Below are positions 11,073-23,813 of a stretch of 64,000 nucleotides of DNA, one piece after another. The position numbers and the translations under genes were made by a program. Source of the stretch: Cordia subcordata. Its lineage: Eukaryota; Streptophyta; Magnoliopsida; Boraginales; Cordiaceae. How positions within the stretch are numbered: position 1 is the first letter of the stretch; each line of letters starts with the position of its first letter. The DNA lies in assembly GCA_028554755.1 (NCBI GenBank), contig JAPTOF010000010.1:1410001-1474000 (forward strand). The letters are read 5' to 3'. The notes under the pieces are model-generated. The model was not told the origin of the DNA, did no database searches, and saw only the letters and a list, made by a program, of their open reading frames with translations.

Positions 11073-11619
11073 ATAATTTACTTGACCAAAAATATAGTGT
11101 TGAATAATGTCCAAATAATTAAGTTATGAAATAATTTATAATTAAAAAGATAATGTTCATTTTAGATTAGAAAATAAAATTATTGTATGGATATGCCTGT
11201 AATAGGTATAAATTACTTGACTTTAAAAATATTGCTCAATTAAAGTATGATATGAATTAATAGAAATAAATTTTGGGAAAAAAATGAGCTCTTATTTGAA
11301 AGAAGTGAAAAAAATGCATCTTTGTTGTCTAATAGAACAAGCACTAATACCTTAATTGAATCGGTCAAGATCAAATCTGTTTATCAAAGTGCTTCTCCGA
11401 TTGCTCAAGCTGGGGGCAAGGAAAAGAGTCGAGTCGATCAAGCTCGACGACCGGGAGAAGCAAAACAAAATCTATGCCATGTACCTTATTTTATGTAATA
11501 TATAGATAACATGCTAACACTTAGTATCATAAAAAACGTTAAAATTGATATTGTTTTTCTTTCTAGATTGAAAAATATTAATAAAATCAAAATAAGTCTT
11601 TATCCTATTAGATCATGTC

Positions 11620-11664
<45 letters not shown>

Positions 11665-12600
11665 TTGCTTTTTACTTCTGGTCAGAGCTATGTATCTCCA
11701 CTTTTAATTGCATTGCTGTATCTAATTGAGAGATTAAATTTAAAAATGAAACAAAAAGAAAGACTTGGGCTCTTTTTTTCCAAGGTATCATAAACTTGTG
11801 AAATTACTTTTCAACCGCTTGTCGACTGGAAAAAGTTTATGCCTCGCTCCATGTGCAATCCATTTCTAATTGATTGAGAGATGGTCAATTAGAATAGGTT
11901 TTGTGGTGTTACTTCACTTCACCTGTAATCCATTTCTAGTTGATTAGAAATCGACAAGATATTGAAAAGATTACTTAAAATGGGTTTCGTGTCAACTTAT
12001 TCAGTATCACTATACAGAAGATAAGATGCACATTAGAAGGAATAAACTTAATTTGTAGATATTAAATCACAATCTCTCCTCTGCCATCATAGTGTATGAG
12101 TTAGACATGGCTTTTTTAGATGCAGATCACATGGCCTTGATCGAAGAACAAGTTGATGGTTTCCATTTTTTGTGGAGCCTTGTCCACCTTAAAATACCAT
12201 GAGAACCAAACATCCATGTGGGGTTAAATATAGTAAGGTGGGAAGGGTGGGGGGGGGCCCCCGGGGGGGGGGTGGGTGGGTTTTGGTTTAGCCCTGTCTT
12301 CGATTGGAACTTTATGGGTTGACAGAATCCAGGATCTCTGACTTGGACCCAAAACATTGGATATGGAGCAATTTGATGCCAACTAAGTATCTCTTTCATT
12401 CACGTGCCCCTTTCCCACAAAATAAAAAAGAAAACAAAGAAGATCAAAATGTTCTTCCTATGGCACCTAAAATTAGGTACAGCAGTCTTGATAAATTATT
12501 GCCAACAAAACGTTTAAGTTTGAATTTGTGACCTTTCCTCACAGATATTATTCGACTTCGAGTAAGTGTTGTAATGTATTGCTTTTTGAAATATATTCTT
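11073..12600. other. Intergenic with microsatellite and G/C tract
   Basis: Contains an (AT)n run at about 11623-11660 and, at 12249-12272, a G9-C5-G10 block giving a GGGGGCCCCC palindrome. Two overlapping opposite open frames around 12127-12531 look like chance frames across the G tract. No gene supported. Confidence 0.5.
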
Positions 12601-12604
12601 TTTA

Positions 12605-12930
12605 TATAAAAAAATTATAAAATTTAAGACCACCTTATAAAGTTTTGGATCATTTTATATTGATCAATTGATTTTTATGATGAAACCTCAAGGGTTCTCA
12701 TATTGATCGGTTCTTGGTTTGGGTCACACATGGGGGAGGTCTTGAAGTGTATTCCTCCTACGTAAAAAAAAATCATAAAATTTAAGCCCACCTTATAAGG
12801 GTCTTCATATTGACTAAGTTTAGCTCGTTTAAGCTCAATCTGGTTCTTGGTTTGGGCCACACGTGAAGGGACAAAAAAGAATATAATTTAAGATCACCTT
12901 ATAACAAAGTTTAGCTCAACCCCGTTCTGG
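12605..12930. repeat. Degenerate tandem repeat, ~110-160 bp unit
   Basis: 'ataaaatttaagaccacctt' recurs three times with small changes (about 12615, 12773 and 12877), and 'ggttcttggtttggg' followed by 'cacac' recurs at about 12710 and 12843. These read as tandem copies of one non-coding unit. Confidence 0.65.
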
Positions 12931-14290
12931 ACCACTTCTCATATTAATCAAATCTAGCTCATTTGACGGTTAAAGTGGCCAACTACATCACCTTTTTTGT
13001 ATGTTTAAAGTATTTTCATGTGAAATTAGTATTACGTACTAGAAAAAAATGCTTAAATTGTGTCCAAGGAAGAATTGCTTGTTATGCAAATATATGTCAA
13101 ATTAATAATAATGGCTTAGTACCCTCATTATACTTCGGAATAATTTGTGAATATTATGTAGAAGAAAGATTTCTCACACCCACAAGTGCAACTAGAGCGT
13201 AATAAGAGGAGAGAACACCACTCATGACCGGATTTCGATATTGTCCCCCTACTCTGGATGGAGAGTTTCAACTTAATTAATACATGTTTGGATTGCACAT
13301 TGAATTTATAAGTTTGTGGTTTGGTTTTATCAATTGGTTTTCTGGTGAGCAGAAAGCCAAAAAAAAAAAAATTTAATCTCTTGTAGGGGAAGAAAAAAAA
13401 TTTATATTTTTGGCCGTTGTTTATGCGAGGAAATGCATTAGATTCCTGGTTTCGACAAATGAAAACAATTTTGAGAAAACTAAATTCTTAATTAGGAGAG
13501 AATTATATTCTTGACAACCCAAATCAACTTTTGGATTCTTTTAGCTAGAATGAATTCCTTAAGTACATTACTGCGATTTTTTGATATTAAAAGAAGTTGA
13601 TGACTAAGCACGCATATTTTATCCATTCTTAATTGGTAATCTCTCGTTTAAATTCCTCCTAACAACATCAATCTTTCTTTTTCTTTCTTTTGGTAATGTC
13701 ATTTCATTCCATATAAAGACAATGCCCGTAAAATATTAAGGCTTCAGGCTGTACATACCCACCTATTTTCTATCGTATCCTTACATTTACCATTATCAAC
13801 AAAAACAAGTTTGATATCAACACAAATCCTCTCAATCCCCCGAGGTAACTTGGATGCTATGAACTTTATTGTTTCTCTCACGCCACAGGTGATACACTAT
13901 AAACCAGAACACAGAATTCACCAATGCTGTTCAAAATAATGTTTTGACATTACTAGAGAATTCAATTCTAAGAAGATCGAAACTATTGTATTGCTATCAC
14001 GTGTGTGTGTCCAAAAGAAAAAGTTCTTGTCTAGAGAAAGGCAGTGAGAATTCTGGTCGGGCTACCTTGTTAACAGGACCACGCTTCAGGAGGAGAAAGT
14101 ATATATGCATGCACGAGACCATGGCAATGAGGGAAAAAAGATAAAGGCATATAAGAAATATGAACAGCTTTTTTACGAGGGTTTATTTTTGCTACAATAC
14201 AAAAGCCAGGAATCTAGCACATTTTGCATCTCACCTCCTGGACAACGTGACCTTTTTGCAGGCATAGCACCGATCTAATCTTTTCTTTTG
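12931..14290. other. Intergenic, no gene seen
   Basis: Small open frames here (12963-13202, 13944-14144) have no domain or splice logic. The stretch at 13675-13740 resembles the poly-T/'cattccatataaagac' start of an inverted LINE 3' end, too weak to annotate separately. Confidence 0.4.
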
Positions 14291-14775
14291 CTTTTTTTTT
14301 TTTTTTTAAATCCAAAAAAAGATTCATTAAAATGAAAAGACATTACAAACAAGACCAAATCAAAAATAGACTAGACGGGACAAATACAACACAACTAATA
14401 GAAGGACAAAAAAGCTTACTAACACATAGGCCAAGGCCCGAACCAATAGAACACGACACACAATGAGCCAAACGACAAGCTTGCTTGTAGACAGGAAACC
14501 TATCAAGACCATCGCACCAAGATCAGCAAGCACCATCAGAAGCGTTGGAAAAAAGACAAGTGAATCTCATCAACAATATAATACACCTTTCCTTCACCAT
14601 CATCTCAGAGTACTAAACGTTGCTGATATAGTAGATTCACCGAAAGGCTCGAAAAAGCTTGCAAGAAAGGTGTCTGAGCGGCCACATCATAATACCCAAA
14701 AACAGAACACAAATACGAGTTTAGCGAGACTCGTGACTCTAGGCGAAGGTTGGACCCAAGAGATACAAGGCTAGA
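14291..14775 (-). mobile_element. Possible retroposon 3' end (minus strand)
   Basis: On the minus strand the segment ends with TTTTAATGAATCTTTTTTT, then a poly-A of about 16 (poly-T at 14291-14307 on plus). That is the typical finish of a plant LINE 3' UTR. A 103-codon plus-strand frame (14463-14774) covers the rest but shows no domain. No target duplication identified. Confidence 0.35.
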
Positions 14776-15490
14776 AATATTTTCTTTTTTTTAAAAAAAA
14801 TATTGGTTGAGTTTTGAATTTATTCAAAACATTTTTTTAAACTTGATGCACGATAAGAAATATACTGGAAGTAGAACCATAATAGATTCACCTAAAATTG
14901 TAAAAGTTATTGTTTATCCTCATTGTCTAGTCTTTTTTTTTTTTTTGTCATAATTACTTTATTATTTATTTTTATTAAATTTTCTTATAACATTATACCG
15001 ATACATGTGATCTAAAATTATTGGCTTGTTACCCATGACTTAAAGTTACCGAACTTTTACAACCAGAAATCAGAATGTAGCCTTTGAAGCGTGGCCCTAC
15101 CCACCAAACAATTGTTGACTTCTAAGTTTCATCACCCCATTCAGACAGTTCATACAAGGACACGTATTATATCTTCATTAGTTAAACTTGCAACTTTTCA
15201 CTTTTATGGAAATCTCATTCTTTGACTGTTCCGGTTACTGTTCACATATAGGACTACGTAAATTTGCTCCTTCATTATTTGTTCAGCTTTCAATTTTTCT
15301 TTTTGGGTCGAAGTTCGGGTTCAATTGATTTAACAAATAGGATCAGAGTGCAAAGTTTAATAAATAAATATAATTAATTTTTTTATGAGTTTAAGTTTTT
15401 AGAGCTTAGAAGCTAAATAGTGTTAAGTTCAAAACTCACTAACACTTATTTAAAAATATTAAACTGTTCATATGCAGGATCTAAACATAT
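14776..15490. other. Intergenic, no gene seen
   Basis: AT-rich with a T run near 14931. An inverted relative of the 8.4/20.4-kb dispersed repeat is at about 15330-15430. Confidence 0.4.
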
Positions 15491-15494
15491 TACC

Positions 15495-15670
15495 CTACAT
15501 GTGAGAACATATGTTAAGTACAATAAATAATAACCAAATTCTCTTTACAAGTTACCTAAACAAATCACCCTGTGAAGGCACATATTAAGTATAATAAATA
15601 ATAACTAAATTCTTTCCACAAGTTACCTGCTTATAAGAACACGTGTTAAGTAGAATAAATGATTCTACAA
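15495..15670. repeat. Tandem repeat, three ~65-75 bp units
   Basis: The unit 'gtgagaacatatgttaagta' followed by 'aataaataataac.aaattct' and 'acaagttacct' appears three times with drift (starting about 15500, 15572 and 15635). Confidence 0.7.
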
Positions 15671-16813
15671 GTTTAAGCTTTTACATTGGTTAGTTCAATA
15701 AATAATTTCTAAATCCTCTCTAGTAATCTTTAAGACGCAGTCTAATTGTAAGGGTTTCTTCCTTTTTTTTTCCCCTCTCGATTCAAAAAATGTCAAAAGC
15801 CGAGTAAAATCTTTAATCTATTTATGCCTACAAGTTTAGATAATCGGGTAATGTTTTATTGGAAATTCTGGTAATTAAGTTCTCAAATCAAATCTTACAC
15901 ACAGATGTATGTATAACACCATAAAGTATGTAATCTTGAAATGCTGTGATACATTTGAGATTCCATCTATATGAAGCGCATCATTTGACAAATATAATTT
16001 AAAAGACTCTTTTATTTTGTGTAAGATTTTATTTTTGTTCTAACTAATATAAACCATTAGGCACCTTGGTTAATATCATCAACAACGTTCTTTGGGAATT
16101 AAGAAAGATATGCAATAATGGTCTCCATTTTACACTTTGAATTACCATGTTTCTTTTATCATAATACCCCTGATTAAACTTTTTACCTATAATAACTCAA
16201 TTGAGCAAGATTTGCTTCAATTCGTCGAAACTTTTGAGGTGGAAAAGTAGTTAATCCGTTTATTTAAGCTTGATCCTTTTTTTCTTTTTTTTTTTTTGGG
16301 GGGGGGGGGGGGGAAGGGAAGAGAGATTGTTTACGGACCCTTGAAGGATCATGATGCTTGTGAATTTGAAAAATTCATTACGTATTCTAAACTTGCGAGA
16401 TTTTAAAACAAATTCACAAGAAACTCAAAATCATAGCCTATACAGCTGTGACCCAACTTTTATGGTCATTTTCCTGAACAAAATATCATCATACCGATTA
16501 ATCCATTTGTCCAAAATAAGAAATATTGTATCTGCATGGTCTGACTACATTTTGGCCACAACCATCAATATCAAATCTTTATGTTCTTTTTTTTTTTTTT
16601 GACCAAAATAAAAAGAAAAATTAACAAAGACAAACATCTTTCTCCAATTCTTCCGATACGAATATCAGCAATTTGTAGTCGCAAGGCCATCACTAGGATA
16701 TCATTTGTATGCATGTGTCATTTTCTCTGTTAACCTTTTTCTAGAGAAATCTTATGCAGCTACCAATATTTCCTCTCCGATGAAATATAATTGTGAGTAT
16801 ATATGTTATATTG

Positions 16814-16865
<52 letters not shown>

Positions 16866-17500
16866 ATGTATATATTCCAACGATGGTGGGGTGAGAGGAA
16901 TTGGGCAAAGAAGTTTAGATTCTCATCAATCCGATTAGCCCCCCACGAAAAAGGGTTCGATGTGCCCCAAACACCCTAATTATGAATGTATCTGTGGACT
17001 TCTCCCCCAATAAGTGGCCCCTCCTATACTTATCACATCACAATTTAGATTAAGAATTTGAAGCGCATAGGTAAACATTAGCTCATATCATATATGTTTA
17101 AAAGAAAAAAATTCGTGCCACGTCCTAACACATACTACAAATAAATTAAGAGTATAGATTCGAATTTAAGAGTGATAGTAAATTTTTATTAGACCACTCT
17201 ATCAAAATCAACTTTTTGTCCAATCAGTTAGCGAAACAATAATGTGTTTAAATATAACAGCTATCAACTATTCAAACAACTAACTACCAGCTATGTACTC
17301 GAGCAGCTTTCAGTTATTTAACAATTCGGCCTTTAGTACTTGAGCTAACAATTAATATTAAATTTAAAGCTATTCGTCGCATCATTTATCGCACCAATAA
17401 TGAGTAAATCTTTGTCCGTGAATACTTTGAATGCCACCAAGATTAAATATATACTTCTATCTAGAATAGAATATGTCAATCGAGAAGCAAGTACCACTCT
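15671..17500. other. Upstream region of FPF1-like gene 1 with simple repeats
   Basis: Contains a T-tract plus G16 run (16298-16313), a T-tract at 16586-16600 and an (AT)n(TG)n compound microsatellite at 16816-16865. No coding sequence recognised. The plant promoter proper is probably the last 400-600 bp. Confidence 0.5.
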
Positions 17501-17511
17501 CTATATAAAGT

Positions 17512-17519
17512 CCCTTTCC
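17512..17519 (+). promoter_or_regulatory. TATA box of FPF1-like gene 1
   Basis: TATATAAA, 129 bp upstream of the start codon. The second FPF1-like gene has the same octamer 93 bp before its start. Confidence 0.65.
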
Positions 17520-17647
17520 CCAAACCTCAACATCCATCTTCTTCAAGCTTTACATCATATATACAAACAGTCTCATTGTCTCTATATATATAGGCATAGC
17601 AAGACTTTTCTTTAATTCACAGAGCTGCATTGAAGATAATTATCATT

Positions 17648-17968
17648 ATGTCTGGTGTTTGGGTATTCAAGAATGGTGTTCTTAGGCTAGTTGAGAACCC
17701 TGGTGATTATCCAGGCTCAAATGCTCGTCGAAAAGTGCTTGTCCATTTGCCCACAAATGAAGTCATCACATCATATTCTGTTCTTGAAAGGAAGCTAACA
17801 TCGCTTGGATGGGAGAGGTATTATGATGATCCAGACCTTCTTCAGTTCCATAAGAGATCCACAGTTCACCTCATCTCTCTCCCCAGGGATTTCGGCAAGT
17901 TCAAGTCCATACACATGTATGATATTGTCGTCAAGAATCGCAACGAATTTGAAGTTAGAGACATGTGA
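17648..17968 (+). CDS. FPF1-like: FLOWERING-PROMOTING FACTOR 1-like protein, copy 1, 106 aa
   Basis: Small, intronless, plant-specific protein of the FPF1 family. The founding member promotes flowering in a gibberellin-dependent manner, and relatives also affect root growth and cell elongation. The biochemical activity is unknown. The start is the ATG of [11 protein letters not shown], the invariant family N-terminus; an in-frame ATG six codons upstream would add MKIIII and is not used in the family. Other conserved blocks are [47 protein letters not shown] and [31 protein letters not shown], so the length and all blocks are complete. It differs from the copy at 29.7 kb by one extra residue near position 25 and scattered substitutions. 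The two genes are in the same orientation, 11.7 kb apart, within duplicated flanks. Confidence 0.95.
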   Translation: MSGVWVFKNGVLRLVENPGDYPGSNARRKVLVHLPTNEVITSYSVLERKLTSLGWERYYDDPDLLQFHKRSTVHLISLPRDFGKFKSIHMYDIVVKNRNEFEVRDM

Positions 17969-19778
17969 AAAATAGTAATTTCGGCTGGTGGTGTGATCGC
18001 GCGTCACTTGTTTTCCGTGCAAAAGGTCTCAAGAATAATTCTGGTTGTATACATCATCCTCGAGATTATTTGTATGTCTGGCAAATTGACTTTTCTCTTG
18101 TTCTCTTTCGAATTTTTGCATGGTTTTGAGTGTCGATATGATTAAGAGTGTTCATTTTATAGGTTCTTCAATTTTCTGCAACATATTGCAGTTTAGAATT
18201 GTCTGCTCTTTCAGGCTTGGGAGCCAATATTATTGCAGAATAAAAAAAAGGTTTGTAATTGGGTGTGTCAGATTTTTCTGATGCTGTAAATTAAAGAGAT
18301 GTGAAGTTTCGTCTGTTTCTTGACACTAGTTTTGCCTTTTTCCGTTGCATCATGCATGTGACTTTTTTGTACCACTCATTGCTTTGTCAAAAGAGGGAAA
18401 AAAATGTCAAAGGTGGAGAGTGCGATTTTAAAATAATACCGAGTTATAATTTTCTCATAATTATATCGTTAATTCATTACCGTTAAATCACGTCCAGATT
18501 CATTTCCCACAATATTTGAGTATGACACTATGAGAAGAGTAGATTTACTGGTTGAAATATCTTTGAGTAAATATTGAGACTGTATCCAGAATTATGAAGA
18601 CGATTATGAACTTTACATGCAGGTCTATTGATATTTTGTGAGCATGCGCATTGATGTGAAAAGATACAAATTAAAAATTATGGTCAGAGTTCAGACCTCC
18701 AAAAATTATATCCATCACAGTGCTGCATATTATAATTAGGGAATCTATCTCTCTTATTTCTCAAGCAATGAAGCGATTTAGTAGGGGACCTTGATTAATA
18801 TTGAACATTAATGAATCAATCAATTACAGAAAATTTGAGAAAAAAGAAAGGTACAGAAAAAGAGAGATGACAAGTTGCGAGATTATGTGGGCAAGTCCGT
18901 CCATGCCGTCATTTGGGGCACAAGTCCAAATTTTTCAGATAGACCAAACACTAGGTATTAATTAGGAAAAAGAATCTTTAAACCGACTGTTGGTTTGACT
19001 ACCCAAACCAATTTTAAGCAGGACCCATCCATCTAGTGCTCGAAATTAGCTCGATGGTCTAACTGGCCGGTCAGTTTAAAGAGAAACCAATTAATTAGAT
19101 CAAAAGTATTACGAGGTTGTTTGGCCCTACTTATTTACCTGCTTAATTATAACCATATGTGCGTTCAATGTAATTGCGCTTTAGAATGAGTACAAAAATG
19201 ACAATATATGGTATTTATAGTCTTGAGTTGGATTCGTGATCTTAATCTAAAAAATTAATAAAAATAAAAATGAGGGCGGGACCTTTTTTTTTGGTTTTCT
19301 TTTAATCTAATTTGAAGCCTACTTCGTCAACTATCTCCGTAGGATGTTAAGCCACCAACTACGCAAGAAAAGAGAGTGACAAAAAGTGCTTTCAAAGGTT
19401 GTGGGGGAGATCTTCACACCCTATTCTCATTGAATCCCGAGACTAGTGAAAATGTGCGTTGACATGGAGCCCTTAATTTGTCTGGATAAGACTCTTATCA
19501 ACTTTTGTGTGTGTAACGCAAGAAATATCTCATCCAAAAAAGTTAGAGCTCCGAGTGATTTCATATTCATGTCAGCCTAAGCCATTCCTCACCAGGATGG
19601 GCCAATATTGTGACATCTTCTCTCCTTATCTATATCTATCCCACGGCCACATTCTCAAAAAAATTTATTTTTAATTATATGCAGAAGGCAAGAAATGCAT
19701 AAAATGGTAGGATAATGGCGACGGTATATGAAACTCATGTTATGCACAAGGTCGGGAATTAAAGTCAGCACGTATAAA
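17969..19778. other. 3' region of FPF1-like gene 1 and intergenic
   Basis: The 3' UTR with AATAAA-like signals lies around 18236-18300. Beyond that is AT-rich DNA with no gene recognised. Confidence 0.5.
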
Positions 19779-20200
19779 TGATGAGAAGTGATTTTTTTTG
19801 GGGGGCATGCTAAGCCAAAAATAGAATGGGGCGTGAGAGATATATCTCCTTTTTTGTCTTTCATGAGTTATCTAATCGCCACTGCAACATATTTCTCAAA
19901 TTAATTATCACCATTGTGGTATCTAGTTAGTATTCTAAGTATTTAGCCATCACGACTAGAGGCCTTAAGTATTTGGATAATCTCCATGTAAGATTCTTAA
20001 GAAAAAAAGGTGTGAGATAAAAGTAGAACATGATCTAATTTTATAAAAACTACCAAGGTCAGTGTTTAACAAGGCATTTATTCAAGTACCTGAGCAACCG
20101 CGCGCATAAAATATTGACAAGATCTACCATGTCTTGGAGTTCTCTTGCCAACTTAAGTAATTGTGTACGAATTAGAAACATTAATTAGAAAAACTGTAAA
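19779..20200 (+). repeat. Duplicated block B, copy 1
   Basis: Aligns with 26122-26525 (block B') through 'gatgagaagtga', 'gccaaaaatagaatgggg', 'taatctaatcgcca', 'gtatttggat' and 'cgcataaaatatt...gacaaga'. It aligns more weakly with parts of 28895-29200 (block B''). Here it lies 1.8 kb downstream of FPF1-like gene 1. Confidence 0.7.
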
Positions 20201-20394
20201 GAGAATTAAATCCGGTGTAAAGAGCACTACTATAAATTAGTGAATTTTAGATCAATACTTGCGTATTTTTTTGTTACGTTTAGAGTAGTAAAAAAGTAAA
20301 ATAATAATTTTTATTTTAGTTATGATTTTAAATGAAACAAAATATTTGTGACATTTAAAACGGTAGCAATGCTATTTGAATTATTATACTTACC

Positions 20395-20590
20395 CACCTC
20401 ACTCACGTGCAGCGTAATTTATTTAGAGTTTGCATGTTGACATTTTTTTTTTTTAGACGGGTGGTGGTGAGGTTCAAACCTAAGAGTGTTTGATTTCGAT
20501 ATTCTGATACCATATTGGAATTACCACATAATCTAAAAGCTTACGTTTGTAGAGAGAATTTTGTTATATTTATTTATTATATTTAGCATG
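20395..20590 (+). repeat. Dispersed repeat related to 8.43-8.61 kb
   Basis: Shares 'cacgtgcagcgtaatttatttagagtttgca', split by small indels, and 'aaaagcttacgtttgtagagagaat' with the 8.4-kb copy. Contains 'ctgataccatattggaatt', a phrase often found at the ends of dispersed plant elements. Family not determined. Confidence 0.55.
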
Positions 20591-21184
20591 AAGGTGTAAT
20601 TTATATAAATTTGAAAAATACATTTGTTACATATTAAAGTGTAACAAACATTAGTTTGGGCCATGCCTAAATTAGATAAACTTTTAACAGAGAGAAAGAC
20701 ATACAAATCTCTCAAGGATATGCTTTTTCCCAAATAGGTCCTCGTCACGAGTTCTTTGTTAATGCCCAAACTCTCCCATTAACTTTTTATATTATCTAGA
20801 TTTTCCCATAATATTTAGTTCTGCCAAACAAAGCCTCAAGAATAAATATTTTACCTATTTTTTCATTAAAAAATTATAATCCCCGATATATGGATGTACC
20901 ATACATTTCATCACAAAATATTTTGTGCATTTTTGTCATTTTATTTATTTAAGTAGAGGACATTCCCTTCCTTACAAAAATCCTAAAGCCAAACACCACA
21001 ATCCAAACAAAAAGCCTACGATGAAACCAGATATTTCACAAAAAGGCCTGCAAAATTGTATTTATATTACCAAATTTACTTATAAGTTATATTTATATTA
21101 CAAATTAAACTTTTCTAATTTTGATTATATTAACAAGGGTATTATCATTGAACTAATAGTGTGCTATCTTTTAATTCTCTCTCG

Positions 21185-21223
<39 letters not shown>

Positions 21224-21637
21224 TTTTACCAACGTCTTCCTATTTGATGTCATCAATTTCATTAATATGTATGTCCTATATTACTATGTTAGGGACTGTT
21301 AGAAAATTTTTAACTCTTTACTTTCATATATGCATTTACTCACATAAGGATTTTACCCAGAATCCTGATTAACTGATTGTTCTTCCTCCCCTTATTTCCT
21401 AAGCTTGTGTCTGACAGGGAAAGAAATAAAACGTTTCTATTCTTTTATAATGTCCAAAAGGAACAATCATATCTTTTAGAATAATCGTGTCGATCTCTTC
21501 AGAAATAGAAGAGGGCACCAATTAGATATTTTAATATAGTCATTGGTTACCCATCACAAGTCCAATAGCTATATCTAATACTAATTTAGACATATGATAT
21601 AAACTTTTATACATCATCTTTTTAGGCTTTGGAATCC
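20591..21637. other. Intergenic with (AT)n microsatellite
   Basis: (AT)n at about 21188-21221. A 125-codon open frame (20925-21302) runs through it but has no domain and extreme AT bias; not supported as a gene. Confidence 0.5.
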
Positions 21638-21727
21638 AATATTCTTACAATGATATAATTTCTAAGATCATTGTCATTGACGAATATTCTTACAATGATA
21701 TAATTTCTAAGATCATTGTCATTGACG
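21638..21727. repeat. Perfect 45-bp tandem duplication
   Basis: 21638-21682 and 21683-21727 are identical and head to tail. Non-coding, apparently recent. Confidence 0.95.
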
Positions 21728-22078
21728 AGGAGACTGAAAGGGAGACAATAACTTCTTTTAAGAGGAGAATAACAAAATTTGATGCTTTGTTCATAGAAAT
21801 TTTAAGTCCCCACAAATGTTTCTGCAATGATTTTTTTTTTCCGAATTAACCAATCAAATGATCATTGATATAAACAGAATTTACAAGGTTCCAATGGGCG
21901 ACAAAGACGAACCCTAAGGCAAGAGATTCACATTGAAATTCAGTTTTTTTGGTTAATGCGTTTTAATGATGTGGTTCTGAATTTCGTAGGCTCTACGATG
22001 GTTTGTTACGCATGCGCTAAGTAAACTTATTATGCAATGATGTATATTATGTTTGTTATACCAGATCTTTTTATGAAG

Positions 22079-22121
<43 letters not shown>

Positions 22122-22629
22122 GTTTTATAGTGATGCTTCTTTTATTAACATAAGTCGAGTTTAGCATTTGATTACACCACAATTAATTATGATGATTTTT
22201 CTTTCATTTATTGGATAACTATTAGTGAACTACACGAAAGTATAAAAATTTTAATGTCATCACTATCACAAAAGAACTTAAAATTGAAATATTTATCACC
22301 TGATTTTTTTTTGGTAGAAAGAAAATATATTCAATAAGACGAAAAACAAATGGTTAATTAATTTTTTAATGATATCACAATAATTTACTAAGCTAATAAT
22401 TCCTATTTAAACTAATAATTCCTATTTAAAAATTAAGTGGTGTGATAAATTATTTGGATAATTCGACAATTATTAATTATCGATACCCATGCATCATATG
22501 GGTTCAAAATCTAGTTATGATATATAATGATAAGACATTTTTAATATCAAATCTCCACCGTCTATTTCAAGAATTACTACTCAAAACAATCTCAACCCTC
22601 CACGTCGTCCTTGTTTTAAGATTCCATGG
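21728..22629. other. Intergenic with (AT)n microsatellite
   Basis: (AT)n at 22081-22120. Two T-rich starts (21833 and 22303) followed by 'attgatataaac' and 'aatatattcaataagac' resemble inverted LINE 3' termini but are too weak to call. A 17-bp direct duplication (ctaataattcctattta) sits at 22394-22429. Confidence 0.45.
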
Positions 22630-22925
22630 CCCATTCAAACAGTGTCGCGTATTAAGTCGGATTAAAATCCGGATAAGTCCTCCATACATACGATGGTGTC
22701 AAAATGTTGAACCTTTTTAGAGAGAGAAGTTTTCCATGACCAACTCATAGGCCGGATTAGCATCCTCTCCTGATCCCGCGTAGGTCATATCCCTGATCCC
22801 TCAAAGGCCACATCGCATATTAAATTGGATTTGAAATCCGGATTTCAACTCCGCCCAATATATTCGTGGTAGGGTCAAAGCGTAGAAACTTTTAAAGAGA
22901 GAAGTTTTCAACGGAGTGAGGGAGT
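22630..22925. repeat. Pair of ~115-bp diverged direct repeats
   Basis: 22640-22735 and 22810-22912 share 'cgyattaartyggatt.aaatccgga', 'cc.atayatwcg.gg', 'gtcaaa.yg..ga.a' and 'ttttaragagagaagttttc', about 70% similar by eye. Non-coding; origin unknown. Confidence 0.6.
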
Positions 22926-23813
22926 TTTTAATGGATTGGGAGTAGCTGAAATCTCGAGATTTTGAAGCGTAATGTTCAACTATTGGCATGTTATCACATT
23001 TGATCTAAGTAACTGGCCTAAAATACTTAAATTCGTAATGACAATAATAGTGAATTTAAGTCATTATAAAGTACACACAAATCTCATAAAAAACCAATAT
23101 GGGATGGCACTGCAAACCCTCTGAAAGATGCGACGTCCTCGTTGCGGTCTAAATACAAACAGAACAAAGCCACAATCTAGGAATCTAAGAGGCGTGGAAT
23201 CCACCCAAAGCTTAACTCTGATACAATTACTAGCCTACCATCACGTTGAGCTTAATCAATTAGCCCAAAAAACTTAAACTTGTAATGACAGTAATAGTAA
23301 ACTTAAAATATTATAAAGAGCACATAAATTTTACAAAGAAAACATGGTACTGGGGAAATCTCATTACTAAAAGAAAACATGGTACTTGGGAAATTTCCTA
23401 TACACTCAAAAGAATAGAGGACTACCTCAAACAACTGAATTGGAAGATATCTGTTACATTGCTACTCAAGTCCAAAGCTTTCTAGAAGCATTTTACTGTG
23501 ACAAGCTTGGTGGCCAAGGAAAAATAACCATATATACGTGTGTGTGTGTGTCTTGAGTTCATAATGTAATCAAGCTCAAGCATTAAGAGAGCCAAACATG
23601 AGCTCTCAAGGAGCAAAATACTAAGCTCCAAAAAGTCTATAATCTTCACTATATCTGTACAAGAGTCGTGAGTCATTACACATAGAGCCTTGACTTAAAA
23701 CTAATGTTAGAGAGATGGTGTTCTAACAATCATCTATCATATTGTACTACTTTCTACTATCATAAATGAAAGATATTATGAATATGTCTTTCATTCTTAA
23801 ATCTTACCAACAA
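22926..23813. other. Intergenic, repeat remnants
   Basis: Two diverged segments at about 23030-23085 and 23280-23335 ('aatgacartaatagt.aacttaa..yattataaag') are probably remains of one duplicated element. No gene seen. Confidence 0.45.

Noticed and set aside
12127..12531. Overlapping opposite frames around the G/C block
   Set aside because: Pro-rich translation comes from the C/G homopolymer; no domain or splice signal.
14463..14774. 103-codon plus-strand frame
   Set aside because: Lies in a probable inverted retroposon 3' UTR and shows no domain.
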